A stretch of 64,000 bases of DNA, taken from positions 124,001 through 188,000 of the forward strand of contig NZ_JACDIT010000002.1 in assembly GCF_013839445.1 (NCBI RefSeq), in the 5' to 3' direction. Numbering within the stretch: position 1 is the stretch's first letter; the number at the start of each line of letters is the position of its first letter. The position numbers and the translations under genes are program-made. Positions 8,085 to 17,663 of the stretch are shown one piece after another. The notes under the pieces are model-generated. The model searched no databases and was not told the DNA's origin. It saw only the letters and a list, made by a program, of their open reading frames with translations. This stretch comes from Chthonobacter albigriseus (GTDB lineage: Bacteria; Pseudomonadota; Alphaproteobacteria; Rhizobiales; Pleomorphomonadaceae).

Positions 8085-10049
8085 ATGAGCGACACCAATC
8101 CGAGCGGGAGCGCCGCCGAGGCCGGTCAGGCCCGGCCGACCCAACAGGCTCCTTCCGACAAGATTCCCGAGCATGACGCGAACGGCCACGGTCATGCCAA
8201 GGCCAGTGTCGCAGGCCTTGCGCTCGGCTCGGTGGGCGTCGTTTACGGCGATATCGGCACCAGCCCGCTCTACGCCTTCCGCGAGGCGCTCGCCCATTCC
8301 GCAACGGACGGGCTGACGCGCGCGGAGGTGACCGGCGTGGCGTCGCTGCTGATCTGGGCGCTGACCATCGTCGTCACGATGAAATACGTGCTGTTCGTGA
8401 TGAACGCGGACAACCGCGGCGAAGGCGGAACGCTGTCGCTGCTGGCGCTGGCCAAGGGGGCGCTCGGCGGACGCACGCTGGCGGTGTTCGTCATCGGCGT
8501 GCTCGGCGCGTCGCTGTTCTATGGCGACGCCGTTATCACGCCGGCGATCTCGGTTCTGTCGGCGGTCGAAGGCCTCAAGCTCGTCACCCCCGCCTTCGAG
8601 ACGGCAGTCGTGCCGCTGACCATCCTGATCCTGGTCGTGCTGTTCGCCATGCAGAGCATCGGCACCGGGAAGGTGGCAACGCTGTTCGGGCCGATCACCG
8701 CTTTCTGGTTCATCTGCATGGCGGTCTCGGGGCTGATCCACATCGGCGACGACCCCGACATCCTGTGGGCGCTGAGCCCGCTTGCGGCGGCCAGCTTCAT
8801 CGTGGAGCACGGGTTCCTGGCGCTGGTGGTGCTCGGATCGGTGTTCCTGGCGGTGACGGGCGCGGAGGCGCTCTACGCGGACATGGGACACTTCGGCCGG
8901 CGACCGATCCGGCTCGCCTGGTTCTGCCTGGTGTTCCCGTCACTGACGCTCAACTATCTCGGCCAGGGCGCGCTGGTGCTGGCGCATCCGGTGGCGATGG
9001 AGAACCCGTTCTTCCTGCTGGTGCCGGAGTGGGCCCGCCTGCCCTACGTGATCCTCGCCACCGTGGCGACCGTGATCGCCAGCCAGGCCGTGATCACCGG
9101 GGCGTTCTCGCTGACGCAGCAGGCGGTGCAGCTCGGCCTGCTGCCGCGGCTGGAAAGCCGGCACACCTCCGAGACGCAGGCCGGGCAGATCTACATGCCG
9201 CGGGTGAACTGGATGCTGCTGGCAGGCGTGCTGACGCTGGTCATCTTCTTCCAGTCGTCCACCGCGCTCGCCTCGGCCTACGGCATCTCGGTGACCGGCG
9301 AGATGGTGATGACGTCGCTGCTCGCCTTCATCGTGGTGTGGAAGGCCTGGAAGAAGCCGCTGGTGGTGGCCATCGCGCTGGTGGCGCCGTTCCTGGCGCT
9401 GGAGCTGATCTTCCTTTCCGCGAACATGCTCAAGGTGCTCGACGGCGGCTACGTGCCACTGATGCTGGCCGCGACGATCACCATCACCATGTGGACGTGG
9501 GTGCGCGGCACCAACATCGTGTTCGAAAAGTCGCACCGGGAGAGTGTGCCGCTGATCGAGCTCTGCAAGATGCTGGAGAAGTCGCACCCGGTGCGCGTGC
9601 CCGGCACGGCCGTGTTCCTGACCTCCGACCCGGAGATCGCACCGAGCGCGCTGATGCACAACCTCAAGCACAACACGGTTCTGCACAGCAAGAACGTGGT
9701 GCTGACGGTGAAGGTGGCCACCGCGCCGCGCGTGCCGGAGAACGAACGGATCAAGATCGATCCGCTCAACGAGGACTTCACGCGGGTGACGTTGACCTTC
9801 GGCTACATGGAGACGCCGAACGTGCCGAAGGCGCTGGGGCTCGGCCGCAAGCTGGGGCTGAAGTTCGACATCATGTCGACCTCCTTCTTCCTCAACCGCC
9901 GCTCGTTCCGCGCGTCGCCGCAGTCGGGCATGCCGATATGGCAGGACCGCCTGTTCATCGCCCTCACCCGCATGGCCGCCAACGCCACCGACTTCTACCG
10001 CATCCCGTCCAACCGCGTGGTGGAGCTGGGGCAGCAGTTCACGGTGTGA
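8085..10049 (+). CDS. kup: Low-affinity potassium transporter Kup
   Basis: 654 residues, the usual Kup length. After a hydrophilic N-terminus of about 40 residues comes the family hallmark [16 protein letters not shown], then about twelve hydrophobic segments (including NADNRGEGG after the second and [19 protein letters not shown]) and a soluble C-terminal domain. Kup imports K+ with protons across the inner membrane and matters most at low pH or under osmotic stress. I chose the ATG at 8085; an ATG at 8025 would add 20 residues unlike the family. No obvious riboswitch or operator is seen. It is monocistronic. Confidence 0.95.
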   Translation: MSDTNPSGSAAEAGQARPTQQAPSDKIPEHDANGHGHAKASVAGLALGSVGVVYGDIGTSPLYAFREALAHSATDGLTRAEVTGVASLLIWALTIVVTMKYVLFVMNADNRGEGGTLSLLALAKGALGGRTLAVFVIGVLGASLFYGDAVITPAISVLSAVEGLKLVTPAFETAVVPLTILILVVLFAMQSIGTGKVATLFGPITAFWFICMAVSGLIHIGDDPDILWALSPLAAASFIVEHGFLALVVLGSVFLAVTGAEALYADMGHFGRRPIRLAWFCLVFPSLTLNYLGQGALVLAHPVAMENPFFLLVPEWARLPYVILATVATVIASQAVITGAFSLTQQAVQLGLLPRLESRHTSETQAGQIYMPRVNWMLLAGVLTLVIFFQSSTALASAYGISVTGEMVMTSLLAFIVVWKAWKKPLVVAIALVAPFLALELIFLSANMLKVLDGGYVPLMLAATITITMWTWVRGTNIVFEKSHRESVPLIELCKMLEKSHPVRVPGTAVFLTSDPEIAPSALMHNLKHNTVLHSKNVVLTVKVATAPRVPENERIKIDPLNEDFTRVTLTFGYMETPNVPKALGLGRKLGLKFDIMSTSFFLNRRSFRASPQSGMPIWQDRLFIALTRMAANATDFYRIPSNRVVELGQQFTV

Positions 10050-10091
10050 CTGTTCTTGACGTGTTCCGTCTGAAGGCGCAGTCTTTCGACA

Positions 10092-10439
10092 ATGGGCGGG
10101 CTGCACGTCGTCGTGGAAACCGACTGGTTTCTGACGGACTGTCGAAGTACAGGCATGGATGACGGTGAACGGACGCGCATCGTCCTTGCCTATGCTGCAG
10201 AACCTGATCTCGGTGATGAAATCCGCGGGACAGGCGGACTTCGAAAAGCGCGGTTTGCGCGCCCCGGTACCGGCAAGCGAGGCGGCTACCGCGTGCTGTC
10301 TGCCTACATCGGCCCCAACTCGCCGGTTTACCTCATGGCGGTGTTGAAGAAGACCGAAAGGGCCAACTTCACCGCAGCCGAAACGGCCTCACTTTCCAGG
10401 CTGGTCGCCGCGCTAAAGGCCGAAGCGAGGACACGATGA
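10092..10439 (+). CDS. RelE/HigB-like toxin of a type II toxin-antitoxin pair
   Basis: 115 residues. VVVETDWFL at the N-terminus, GDEIRGTGGLRKARFAR in the middle (the conserved GTGGxRKxR of this RelE/HigB subgroup) and YLMAVLKKTERANFT towards the end define a ribosome-dependent mRNA endonuclease fold. The reading frame reaches the VVVETDW motif only if translation begins near 10092, so a shorter start at 10155 is unlikely. It overlaps the antitoxin gene by four bases (ATGA). The toxin-first order is typical of HigBA. It lies 42 bases after kup and may use its own promoter. Confidence 0.88.
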   Translation: MGGLHVVVETDWFLTDCRSTGMDDGERTRIVLAYAAEPDLGDEIRGTGGLRKARFARPGTGKRGGYRVLSAYIGPNSPVYLMAVLKKTERANFTAAETASLSRLVAALKAEARTR

Positions 10440-10738
10440 AGGACAGGAGCCTATTCGACCGCGTTACCGCCGGCCTGGAGCAGGCTATCGCACATCAGCG
10501 CGGGGATGCTGTCGGAGCTCTGGCAGCGTTCGTCCCGGCGGACGCCGACGTCCGGGCGGTCCGCGCTCGGATCGGCCTGACGGAAGAACAGTTCGCGGCA
10601 AAGATGCAGGTTTCCCTGGCGACGCTGAGGGACTGGGAACAGGGCCGGCTTGTTCCGGACGGGCCGGCGAGGGTGCTGCTTGCCCTGCTCGACCGCAATC
10701 CAAGAATCGTCGAGGAAACCCTGGGCAACGTGGCCTGA
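10436..10738 (+). CDS. HigA-like helix-turn-helix antitoxin
   Basis: 100 residues. The XRE-type helix-turn-helix spans about residues 41-80 (VRAVRARIGLTEEQFAAKM, then VSLATLRDWEQGR); the VSLATLRDWEQG core is the recognition-helix pattern of antitoxins in this family. It would neutralise the preceding toxin and repress the operon. The coupled overlap with the toxin gene fixes the start. Both genes look intact, so the module may be functional. Confidence 0.9.
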   Translation: MKDRSLFDRVTAGLEQAIAHQRGDAVGALAAFVPADADVRAVRARIGLTEEQFAAKMQVSLATLRDWEQGRLVPDGPARVLLALLDRNPRIVEETLGNVA

Positions 10739-10786
10739 GGGTTCCCCCTTGCCTTTCCGGTCGGGGTCCGGCATCACGCGCGGGCC

Positions 10787-12676
10787 ATGCTGACGATTTC
10801 CGATCTCACCTTTCGCATCGGGGGGCGCGTGCTCCTGGAGAAGGCTTCCGTCGTGATCCACGACGGGGCGAAGGTCGGGCTCGTCGGGCGGAACGGGACG
10901 GGCAAGACGACGCTGTTCTCGCTGATCGCGGGCGAGCTTTCGGCCGAGAGCGGCACGATCGAGATGAAGCGGGCCGCCAAGCTGGGGCGGGTGGCGCAGG
11001 AGGCGCCGGGAACGGCGCAGAGCCTGATCGATTTCGTGCTCGCCGCCGACACCGAACGGGTGGCGTTGCTGGCTGAGGCGGAGACGGCGACGGATCCGCA
11101 CCGGATCGCGGAGATCCAGGTGCGGCTCGCCGACATCCACGCCCACAGCGCGGAAGCGCGGGCGGCGACCATCCTCGCCGGCCTCGGCTTCGATGCGGCG
11201 GACCAGTTGCGGCCTTGCGCGGACTTCTCCGGTGGCTGGCGGATGCGGGTGGCGCTCGCCGCCGTGCTGTTCGCCGAGCCGGACCTGCTGCTCCTCGACG
11301 AGCCGACCAACTACCTGGATCTGGAAGGGACGCTCTGGCTGCAGGCCTACGTGCAGAAGTATCCGCACACGGTGCTGCTGATCAGCCACGACCGCGACCT
11401 CCTGGACACCGCCGTCGACCACATTTGCCACCTGGACCAGCAGCGGCTGACGCTGTGGCGCGGTGGCTATTCGTCGTTCGCCCGGCAGCGGCGGGAGAAG
11501 ATGCTGCTGCAGGAGAAGGCGCGCGAGAAGTCGGAAGCGCGGCGCAAGCACCTGCAGGCCTTCGTCGACCGGTTCAAGGCCAAGGCGTCCAAGGCGCGGC
11601 AGGCGCAGAGCCGCGTCAAGATGCTGGAGCGGATGGAGACGATCGAGGCGGTGGTGGAGGAGAACGTGACGCCGATCACGTTCCCCAACCCGAAGGCGCG
11701 GATCGCGCCGCCGGTGCTCGCCTTCGAGAAGGTGACGATCGGCTATGACCGGGCGAAGCCGGTGCTGAAGAACCTGACGCTGCGGGTCGACGACGACGAC
11801 CGCATCGCGCTGCTCGGCAAGAACGGCAACGGCAAGTCGACGCTCGCCAAGCTGATCTCCGGGCGGCTGGAGCCGTTCGAAGGGCGGGTGACGAAGGCGT
11901 CCAAGCTGGAGATCGCCTATTTCGCGCAGCACCAGCTGGACGAGCTTCGGCCGGACGAGAGCGCGGTGGAGCACGTTCGCCGGCTGATGGTGACCGAGCC
12001 GGAGGCCAAGGTGCGCTCGCGCGTGGCGCGGATGGGGCTGGAGACGTCCAAGATGGACACGCCGGCAAGGGAGCTTTCGGGCGGCGAGAAGGCGCGGCTT
12101 CTGCTGGGGCTTGCCACCTTCCACGCGCCCAACCTGATCATCCTGGACGAGCCGACCAACCACCTGGATATCGACAGCCGCGAGAGCCTGATCGAGGCGT
12201 TGAACACCTTCGAGGGCGCGGTGATCCTGATCAGCCACGACCGGCATCTCGTCGAGGCGACGGCGGACCGGCTGTGGCTGGTGGCCGACGGCGCGGTGAC
12301 GCCGTTCGACGGCGACATGGACGACTACCGCCGCTACGTGCTGTCCGGGCCCGCCGTGGAGCGGCGCGACGGCAACGGGGCCGACAAGGTCACCAACGCG
12401 GACCGGCGGCGGCAGGCGGCCGAGCGGCGCGCGCAACTGGCGCCGCTGCGCAAGAAGATCCAGGCGGTGGAGAGCCGCATCGAGGCCCTCAAGAAGACGC
12501 TGAAGGGGCTGGACGACCAGTTGGCCGACCCTGCCCTGTTCACCCGCGACCCAGCCAAGGGCGCCCGGCTCTCCAAGGACCGTGCCGATACCCAGGGGGC
12601 GATCGACGCGGCCGAGGAAGAGTGGCTGGAGCTTTCCGGCGACTACGAAGCCGCGGAGCTGGAATCGACGGGCTGA
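10787..12676 (+). CDS. ABC-F family ATPase (Uup/EttA-like)
   Basis: 629 residues with two ATP-binding cassettes and no membrane segment. Cassette 1 has Walker A GRNGTGKTT (about residue 35), signature DFSGGWRMRV and Walker B LLLLDEPTNYLD. Cassette 2 has GKNGNGKST, ELSGGEKARL and LIILDEPTNHLD. A charged linker joins them, and the C-terminal 100 residues are a coiled-coil-like region rich in Lys, Arg and Glu. ABC-F proteins act on the ribosome or on DNA (Uup). The subtype cannot be fixed from sequence alone, and an antibiotic-resistance role is not implied. Its stop is 22 bases from the convergent SDR gene's stop. Confidence 0.93.
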   Translation: MLTISDLTFRIGGRVLLEKASVVIHDGAKVGLVGRNGTGKTTLFSLIAGELSAESGTIEMKRAAKLGRVAQEAPGTAQSLIDFVLAADTERVALLAEAETATDPHRIAEIQVRLADIHAHSAEARAATILAGLGFDAADQLRPCADFSGGWRMRVALAAVLFAEPDLLLLDEPTNYLDLEGTLWLQAYVQKYPHTVLLISHDRDLLDTAVDHICHLDQQRLTLWRGGYSSFARQRREKMLLQEKAREKSEARRKHLQAFVDRFKAKASKARQAQSRVKMLERMETIEAVVEENVTPITFPNPKARIAPPVLAFEKVTIGYDRAKPVLKNLTLRVDDDDRIALLGKNGNGKSTLAKLISGRLEPFEGRVTKASKLEIAYFAQHQLDELRPDESAVEHVRRLMVTEPEAKVRSRVARMGLETSKMDTPARELSGGEKARLLLGLATFHAPNLIILDEPTNHLDIDSRESLIEALNTFEGAVILISHDRHLVEATADRLWLVADGAVTPFDGDMDDYRRYVLSGPAVERRDGNGADKVTNADRRRQAAERRAQLAPLRKKIQAVESRIEALKKTLKGLDDQLADPALFTRDPAKGARLSKDRADTQGAIDAAEEEWLELSGDYEAAELESTG

Positions 12677-12698
12677 CAGGCCCGCCGCCGGCCCGATC

Positions 12699-14252
12699 TC
12701 AGTACCATTCGTACCAGCGGCGCGGACGCCCGCCCGCCCAATACGGAATATGGCGGCGAGCGCGATCGGCTTCGTCCGCCGCAGCTTGCGCCGCTTCGGC
12801 CGCCGAGTCGCGGCCGTAGGCGCCGGCACGGTTCAGGGCGCGCCCGGCGACGTCGCCGAGCCGGCTTGCCGCAGCGCCCGCATAACCGCCGACGCGGCTT
12901 GCCGCATCCCCCGCGTAACCACCGACTCGATAGGCTGCATCCCCGGCATAGCCGCCCAGGCGGCTGGCGGTGTCACCGGCATAGACGCCCGCCTCGTGGG
13001 CGACCTCGCGGCTACGCTCGGCATAGGTGGGCCGGTGCGGCGCGAACCAGGACCGGTGGGTCCGACTTGGCGTGGCGAGGGCGCTCAGGCGATGTCCAGC
13101 GTCGCTGGCGACGCGTCCCGCGCCGTGGGTCCAGTCACCCAGGGTGTCGGCCGCCCTGCCCGCCCAGTGACCGAGCGCGCTGTCGGAGACCCAGCCGCGC
13201 CAGCCGTGGTGACGTTCCTGCCAGGGCCAGCGGCCCGTCCGGGAGTGCTGGACGAGGCAGTAGCCGGCGCCAAGGGCGACGGCGGCGATCAGCATGGCGG
13301 CGCCGGGGCGGAGCTTCAGGGCCGTGTAGAGCGACAGTTCGCGCCCACCGAGGCCGCTGAGGCCGCGTTCCGAGCCGTCGCGCTTGGGGCCGTCGAGGTT
13401 GTCGCGAACGTCGTCGGCACCGGAATTCGGCCGATCCTGCGTCTGCTGGCCGGACCAGAAGGTGGACTGCACGGTGTCGAAGAGCATCGGGAAGGTGCGG
13501 CGCAGGACGACCATCGCCTTGCCGGCCCCGCCGACGTACATCTCGCGGCGCGGGTTTTCGGCGCAGTAGAGGATCGCGCGGGCGACAAGCTCGGGCGCGT
13601 AGCGCGGCGGCGGGGTCTTCGGCTCGCGGTCCAGATAGTTGCGGGCGTGGTCGACGTAGGGCGTATCGATCGACGTGGGCTTGATCAGGCTCACCGAGAT
13701 CGGGAACTCCTCCGCGTCGATGTCCATGCGCAGCGCGTCGGTGAAGCCCTTCAGCGCGTGCTTGGAGGCGACGTAGGGGCCCTGCAGCGGCACCGCGATC
13801 TCGGAGAGGACGCTGCCGATGTTGATGATCGCGCCGCCTCGGTCTTTCAGGTGGCGGACGGCCTCCAGCGTGCCATAGACGACGCCCCAGTAGTTGGTTT
13901 CGAAGAGCTGACGGTGGTCGGCGAGCGGGACCTCGTCGAGGAAGCCGTAGATGGCGACGGCGGCGGCGTTCACCCAGGTGTCGAAGCCGCCGAAGCGCTC
14001 GATGGCGAGTTCGGCGATCTTGTGGACGTCCTCTTCCTTGCTCACGTCCGCCATGATGAACTCAACGGGGGTCCCGTCCATGCGCAGTTCTTCGGCGATG
14101 GCGGCCAGCGCCTCGCCGTTGCGAGCGGCGAGCACGAGAGCGGCGCCGCGGCGGGCCGCCATGCGGGCGGTGACGAGACCGATGCCGCTGGACGCGCCGG
14201 TGATCACGATGACCTGGTCCCGGACAGGGCGAAGGCGGATACGACCGAACAT
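12699..14252 (-). CDS. Short-chain dehydrogenase with membrane anchor and repetitive tail
   Basis: 517 residues, about twice the usual SDR length. The first 260 residues form a classical SDR: TGASSGIG cofactor motif, NAAAVAIYG, catalytic Ser in NIGSVLS and the YxxxK pair in PYVASKHALKG. A linker and one hydrophobic segment (AAMLIAAVALGAGYCLV) follow. The C-terminal 150 residues carry imperfect repeats of about 11 residues with the pattern GGYAGDAAxRV, in at least four copies. The substrate is unknown. The ATG at 14252 has GGAG upstream. The repeat tail looks like a periodic Ala/Gly structure outside or alongside the membrane. Confidence 0.85.
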   Translation of the reverse strand: MFGRIRLRPVRDQVIVITGASSGIGLVTARMAARRGAALVLAARNGEALAAIAEELRMDGTPVEFIMADVSKEEDVHKIAELAIERFGGFDTWVNAAAVAIYGFLDEVPLADHRQLFETNYWGVVYGTLEAVRHLKDRGGAIINIGSVLSEIAVPLQGPYVASKHALKGFTDALRMDIDAEEFPISVSLIKPTSIDTPYVDHARNYLDREPKTPPPRYAPELVARAILYCAENPRREMYVGGAGKAMVVLRRTFPMLFDTVQSTFWSGQQTQDRPNSGADDVRDNLDGPKRDGSERGLSGLGGRELSLYTALKLRPGAAMLIAAVALGAGYCLVQHSRTGRWPWQERHHGWRGWVSDSALGHWAGRAADTLGDWTHGAGRVASDAGHRLSALATPSRTHRSWFAPHRPTYAERSREVAHEAGVYAGDTASRLGGYAGDAAYRVGGYAGDAASRVGGYAGAAASRLGDVAGRALNRAGAYGRDSAAEAAQAAADEADRARRHIPYWAGGRPRRWYEWY

Positions 14253-14446
14253 GGGTGGATTCTCCAAGGGTATGCGGGCGCGGCGCGCCGATAGCGATGG
14301 TTCGGGAGGGAAAGACCGAGGGGGCGGGGTTTGTTCCGGGCGGGCCGGGTCACCTTTCGGTCCGGCCAAGATGACGCTGCGGACTTGAAAAGCCAGGCGA
14401 TGGCCCGCACGGTCGATTTCTCACCCCTCGGCGGAGTCGCAGCGCC

Positions 14447-15136
14447 TTGAGCAGCTTCACCACCCTCGATCTCATCGCCGTCGGCTGGTTCCTCGGTGTC
14501 TGGCTGTTCCTGTCCTGGCTGACCGAGTTCAGCCCGTTCCGGACGTTCTCGCTCACCTTTTCGATGAACGGCGCGCGGCGGGACTGGATCGAGCGGATGG
14601 CGGAGCGGGAGCTCCGGATGATCGACACGTCGATCATGGCGGGCCTGCAGAACGGCACGGCCTTCTTCGCCTCCACCTCGTTGCTGGCGATCGGCGGCTG
14701 CTTCGCCCTGCTCAACTCCACCGACCGGGTGATCGAGGTGTTCCAGGAACTGCCCTACGTGGTGGCGGTCAGCCGAGGCATCTACGAGGCCAAGGTGCTG
14801 GGGCTGATCGTCATCTACGCCTACGCTTTCTTCAAGTTCGGCTGGGCCTACCGGGTGTTCAACTACGCCTCGATCCTGATCGGGGCGGTGCCGATGCGCG
14901 ACAAGGCGGGAACGGCGGAGATGCGGCGCGCGGTGGACCGGGCGGCGACGATGACCGTGCTCGCGGGGCGGCACTTCAACCGGGGCCTCCGGGCCTTCTT
15001 CATGTCGATCGGCTATCTCGGCTGGTTCCTGGGGCCGGTTCCCCTTGTGGCGGGCGCGAGCTTCGTGTTCATCGTGCTGATCCGGCGCCAGTTCTTCTCC
15101 GATTCCCGCGCCGCAGTGACAGAGCCGCAAGAATGA
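14447..15136 (+). CDS. DUF599 membrane protein
   Basis: 229 residues with about four membrane segments (around residues 8-26, 72-90, 112-132 and 195-215). The segment FSMNGARRDWIERMAERELRMIDTSI between the first two is the DUF599 signature. It would sit in the inner membrane; no molecular role is established for the family. Translation starts at TTG (14447), the only start that gives the family N-terminus, with GGAG upstream. The stop overlaps the next gene's start by four bases, so the DUF599 and DUF3253 genes are cotranscribed. Confidence 0.88.
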   Translation: MSSFTTLDLIAVGWFLGVWLFLSWLTEFSPFRTFSLTFSMNGARRDWIERMAERELRMIDTSIMAGLQNGTAFFASTSLLAIGGCFALLNSTDRVIEVFQELPYVVAVSRGIYEAKVLGLIVIYAYAFFKFGWAYRVFNYASILIGAVPMRDKAGTAEMRRAVDRAATMTVLAGRHFNRGLRAFFMSIGYLGWFLGPVPLVAGASFVFIVLIRRQFFSDSRAAVTEPQE

Positions 15137-15525
15137 TCGATCCCAAGCGCGTCAAGGCCGCGGAGCTCCGCGAGAAGATTCTCGAGCTCGCGGAGGCGCG
15201 CAGCGCCACCGGCGGCAAGGTGGACCCGATGGAGGTCGCCGTGGCGATCGCCGGCAAGGACGAGAAGTTGTGGCGGCGGCTGATGAAGCCGATCAAGGAT
15301 GAAGTGTCTCGGCTGGCGCTCGACGGGGCGATCGTGGTGGTGCGCAAGAAGAAGGCGGTGGATCCCAAGCGGATCCGCGGCCTCTACCGCTTCCGCAAGC
15401 TGGCCGCCGGCGAGGAGCCGCCGGTGTTCGAGGATGGCGGCGACGACGATCTCGGCGATGATCCGGATGACCTCGACGATCTCGATCTCCTCGACGGAAG
15501 CGACGAGGACGACGACGAGGACTGA
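15133..15525 (+). CDS. DUF3253 protein with very acidic tail
   Basis: 130 residues. The N-terminal 90 residues (ELREKILELAEARS, then GKDEKLWRRLMKPIKDEVSRLALDG and IRGLYRFR) match the DUF3253 winged-helix-like family, whose function is unknown. The last 35 residues are almost only Asp, Glu, Gly and Leu, an intrinsically disordered acidic tail. It is translationally coupled to the DUF599 membrane protein by an ATGA overlap. Its stop abuts the convergent YdcF-like gene with no gap. Confidence 0.82.
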   Translation: MIDPKRVKAAELREKILELAEARSATGGKVDPMEVAVAIAGKDEKLWRRLMKPIKDEVSRLALDGAIVVVRKKKAVDPKRIRGLYRFRKLAAGEEPPVFEDGGDDDLGDDPDDLDDLDLLDGSDEDDDED

Positions 15526-16323
15526 TCAGGGCTCGGGGAAGAGCGCGTCCGTGTAGCCCATGAAGCGGTAGGCGGCGAGGCCGAGCCATTCGCGGACGGC
15601 GATATCTGCGATGAACAGCCCCTCGCTGGCATACTGCCTGCCCATCACCTTGAGCGCGCCGACCGTCCGGAAATCCACGGGATAGGCGGTGATCCCCGGC
15701 CAGCCCGCGGCGCGGAAGACGCCGACGGATCGGGGCATGTGGAAGGCGGAGGTGACCAGCAACCAGCGCTCGCCCGGCTGCGGCTGGACGAGATCGTAGC
15801 TGAACGCGGCGTTCTCGCGGGTGTTGCGCGACTTGTCCTCCAGGATCAGCCGGTCGCGCGGTAGGCCCATCGCGGCAAACACCTTGTCCGCCACCCAGGC
15901 CTCCGAAGGCTCGTCCATGAGGACAGCTGCCGATCCGCCGGTGAAGACGATCCTGGCGTTCGGGTAGCGGCGAGCGAGGCCGGCGACGAGCAGCAGCCGT
16001 TCGGCCCCGTCCAGCATCTGCGGCTGGTCGCGCCACTTGGCGGTGCCGACGGTGTCCACGGTCCCGCCGAGGACGATGATGCCGGTCGGGGGCTCGGGCA
16101 AGGTCTCCACGATGGGGAAACGCTTCTCCAGCGGCTCCATCAGCACGGTGGAGAGCGGCGTCCAGGCCAGCGCGACGAGGGCCACGAAGGCCGTCCAGAA
16201 CAGCACCGGCCCGGTCCGGCGGCGGCCGAAGCGCGGGGCGGCCAGCCCTGCGATCATCATCAGGATGATCAGGTTCGATGGACGCAGGACCAGGAAGGCG
16301 AGCTTCGAGAGAACGAAGAACAT
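15526..16323 (-). CDS. YdcF/SanA-type DUF218 membrane-anchored protein
   Basis: 265 residues. Two N-terminal membrane segments (about residues 5-25 and 40-60) precede a DUF218 domain with GIIVLGGTVD, IVFTGGS, EDKSRNTRENA and VTSAFHMPRS, the conserved acidic/SRNTxEN and SAFHMxRS motifs of the ElyC/SanA/YdcF family. Such proteins influence envelope integrity in enterobacteria; the biochemical activity is not settled. It ends directly against the DUF3253 gene on the other strand. The SH3 protein gene lies 52 bases upstream in the same direction, so they may be cotranscribed. Confidence 0.88.
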   Translation of the reverse strand: MFFVLSKLAFLVLRPSNLIILMMIAGLAAPRFGRRRTGPVLFWTAFVALVALAWTPLSTVLMEPLEKRFPIVETLPEPPTGIIVLGGTVDTVGTAKWRDQPQMLDGAERLLLVAGLARRYPNARIVFTGGSAAVLMDEPSEAWVADKVFAAMGLPRDRLILEDKSRNTRENAAFSYDLVQPQPGERWLLVTSAFHMPRSVGVFRAAGWPGITAYPVDFRTVGALKVMGRQYASEGLFIADIAVREWLGLAAYRFMGYTDALFPEP

Positions 16324-16374
16324 GGCTTCATGGGGTTCGGGCAGGCGGCCGTTCGGCTGCCGCCGCGCGCACGG

Positions 16375-16719
16375 TCACTCGGGCGAGAGAACGCGGCCGG
16401 GCACGTTGCCGACCTTGCCCTCGTAGGACACCTCGCACCAGCGCTCGTCGAGGAGCTTCAGCTGCTCCTTGCGCGAGCCGAACTGCCAGGCGCCGAAGGG
16501 GATTTCCTTGCGGCACCACCGCAGCACGATGCCGGACGCGCCGGCCGGCAGCGAGCCGACCTTGGCGGCCTTCTCCGACATGTCGGCGTAGAGCGGCGCG
16601 GCGCCGTCGGCGCGCAAGGTGTAGGTGATGTCGTAGGGGCTGGGTGCGACGGCCCCGGCCGCGGTTGCCAACACCAGGGCGACGGCAAGCGCCGGTCCCC
16701 CGACCGACAGACGCATCAT
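16375..16719 (-). CDS. Secreted SH3-domain-like small protein
   Basis: 114 residues. A signal peptide (about residues 1-26, ending AAGAVA) precedes a bacterial SH3-like domain: ITYTLRADGAAPLYADMSEKA (about 31-51), AKVGSLPAGASGIVLRWC and WCEVSYEGKVGNVPGRVL with the typical terminal WCxVxYxGxxGWV-like strand. SH3b modules bind peptidoglycan or peptide ligands in the periplasm. The start is the first of two tandem ATGs, with GGGGGACC upstream. The longer open frame is excluded because it would destroy the signal peptide. It lies between the ClpP-like and YdcF-like genes on the same strand. Confidence 0.75.
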   Translation of the reverse strand: MMRLSVGGPALAVALVLATAAGAVAPSPYDITYTLRADGAAPLYADMSEKAAKVGSLPAGASGIVLRWCRKEIPFGAWQFGSRKEQLKLLDERWCEVSYEGKVGNVPGRVLSPE

Positions 16720-16783
16720 GGCAGGTCCCCCACCTGTTCGATCGCGGCGAACGGGCGCCCCTCGAGGGCGCCCGCGCCGGTGC

Positions 16784-17419
16784 TCAGCTCTTGATCTCGT
16801 TGGCCGACGAGACGATGTGGCCGGCGAGGCCGTAGTCGATGGCTTCTTCCGCACTCATCCAGTAGTCGCGGTCGGTGTCCTTCTCGATGCGCTCGATGGG
16901 CTGGCCGGTCGCGTTGGAGAAGATCCGGTTCAGGCGGTCGCGCATCTTGAGGATCTCGCGCGCCTGGATCTCGATGTCGGTGGCCATGCCGCCGGTGCCG
17001 CCGGACGGTTGATGAAGCAGGAAGCGGGTGTTCGGCGTGCAGAAGCGACGCTCCTTGGGCACCGACACGAAGATCAGCGCGCCGGCGCTCGCCACCCAGC
17101 CGGTGCCGAGAATGTTCACCGGGGCGGGCACGAAGCGGATCATGTCGTGGATCATGTCGCCGCTCTCGACGTGGCCGCCGGGCGAGGAGACGATCACGGT
17201 GATCGGATCGGTGTGGCTGGCCTCGGCGAGGGCGAGCAGGCGCGCGGTCACGTCGCGGGCCAGTTCCTGCTGGATCGGGCCGGTGATCAGGACGGTGCGC
17301 GACTTGAAGAGATACTTGTCGACCTGCGGGGCGGCAGCAGCGTCCTTGGCCTTTTCGTCCTTCTCGTCCTCATCGTCCAGACGAGCCTTCCAGCGGGAAG
17401 CGGTATCCTTGGAGATCAT
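16784..17419 (-). CDS. ClpP-family serine peptidase (atypical paralogue)
   Basis: 211 residues. A charged N-terminus ([16 protein letters not shown]) replaces the usual propeptide. The ClpP fold follows with [19 protein letters not shown], the nucleophile Ser111 in [11 protein letters not shown], His136 in [10 protein letters not shown] and a candidate Asp181 in [20 protein letters not shown]. All three triad residues are thus present, although the motif around the serine is WVASAG rather than the canonical QAASMG. No ClpX or ClpA gene is nearby, so the unfoldase partner is unknown. It is probably a second, specialised ClpP rather than the housekeeping copy. The start ATG at 17419 precedes a 244-base gap to thiM. 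Confidence 0.88.
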   Translation of the reverse strand: MISKDTASRWKARLDDEDEKDEKAKDAAAAPQVDKYLFKSRTVLITGPIQQELARDVTARLLALAEASHTDPITVIVSSPGGHVESGDMIHDMIRFVPAPVNILGTGWVASAGALIFVSVPKERRFCTPNTRFLLHQPSGGTGGMATDIEIQAREILKMRDRLNRIFSNATGQPIERIEKDTDRDYWMSAEEAIDYGLAGHIVSSANEIKS

Positions 17420-17663
17420 GGGCACCTTCTTTAGGTGTTCGAGCCTGATCCGGAGCCAGCCGGATCCCAAATCAGCGAAGTGGTCTGTCCCTGTGGTAGC
17501 GCATGTAAGACGCGGGCGGCAACCCGGCCAGACCCCCGTGTCCTTCCTGACATGATGATCGTGAAGATGAGGTATGCGGGCGGGCCCCGGGCTGGTGCCG
17601 CTTGTTGACCGGCGGGACGCGCCGGTGCAGTTTCCCCACCCCGACCACAGGTGCGACCAAGCC

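Noticed and set aside
17420-17663. TPP riboswitch ahead of thiM-thiE
   Set aside because: The conserved CUGAGA and the paired stems of the THI box are not present; only a non-specific GC-rich gap is seen.
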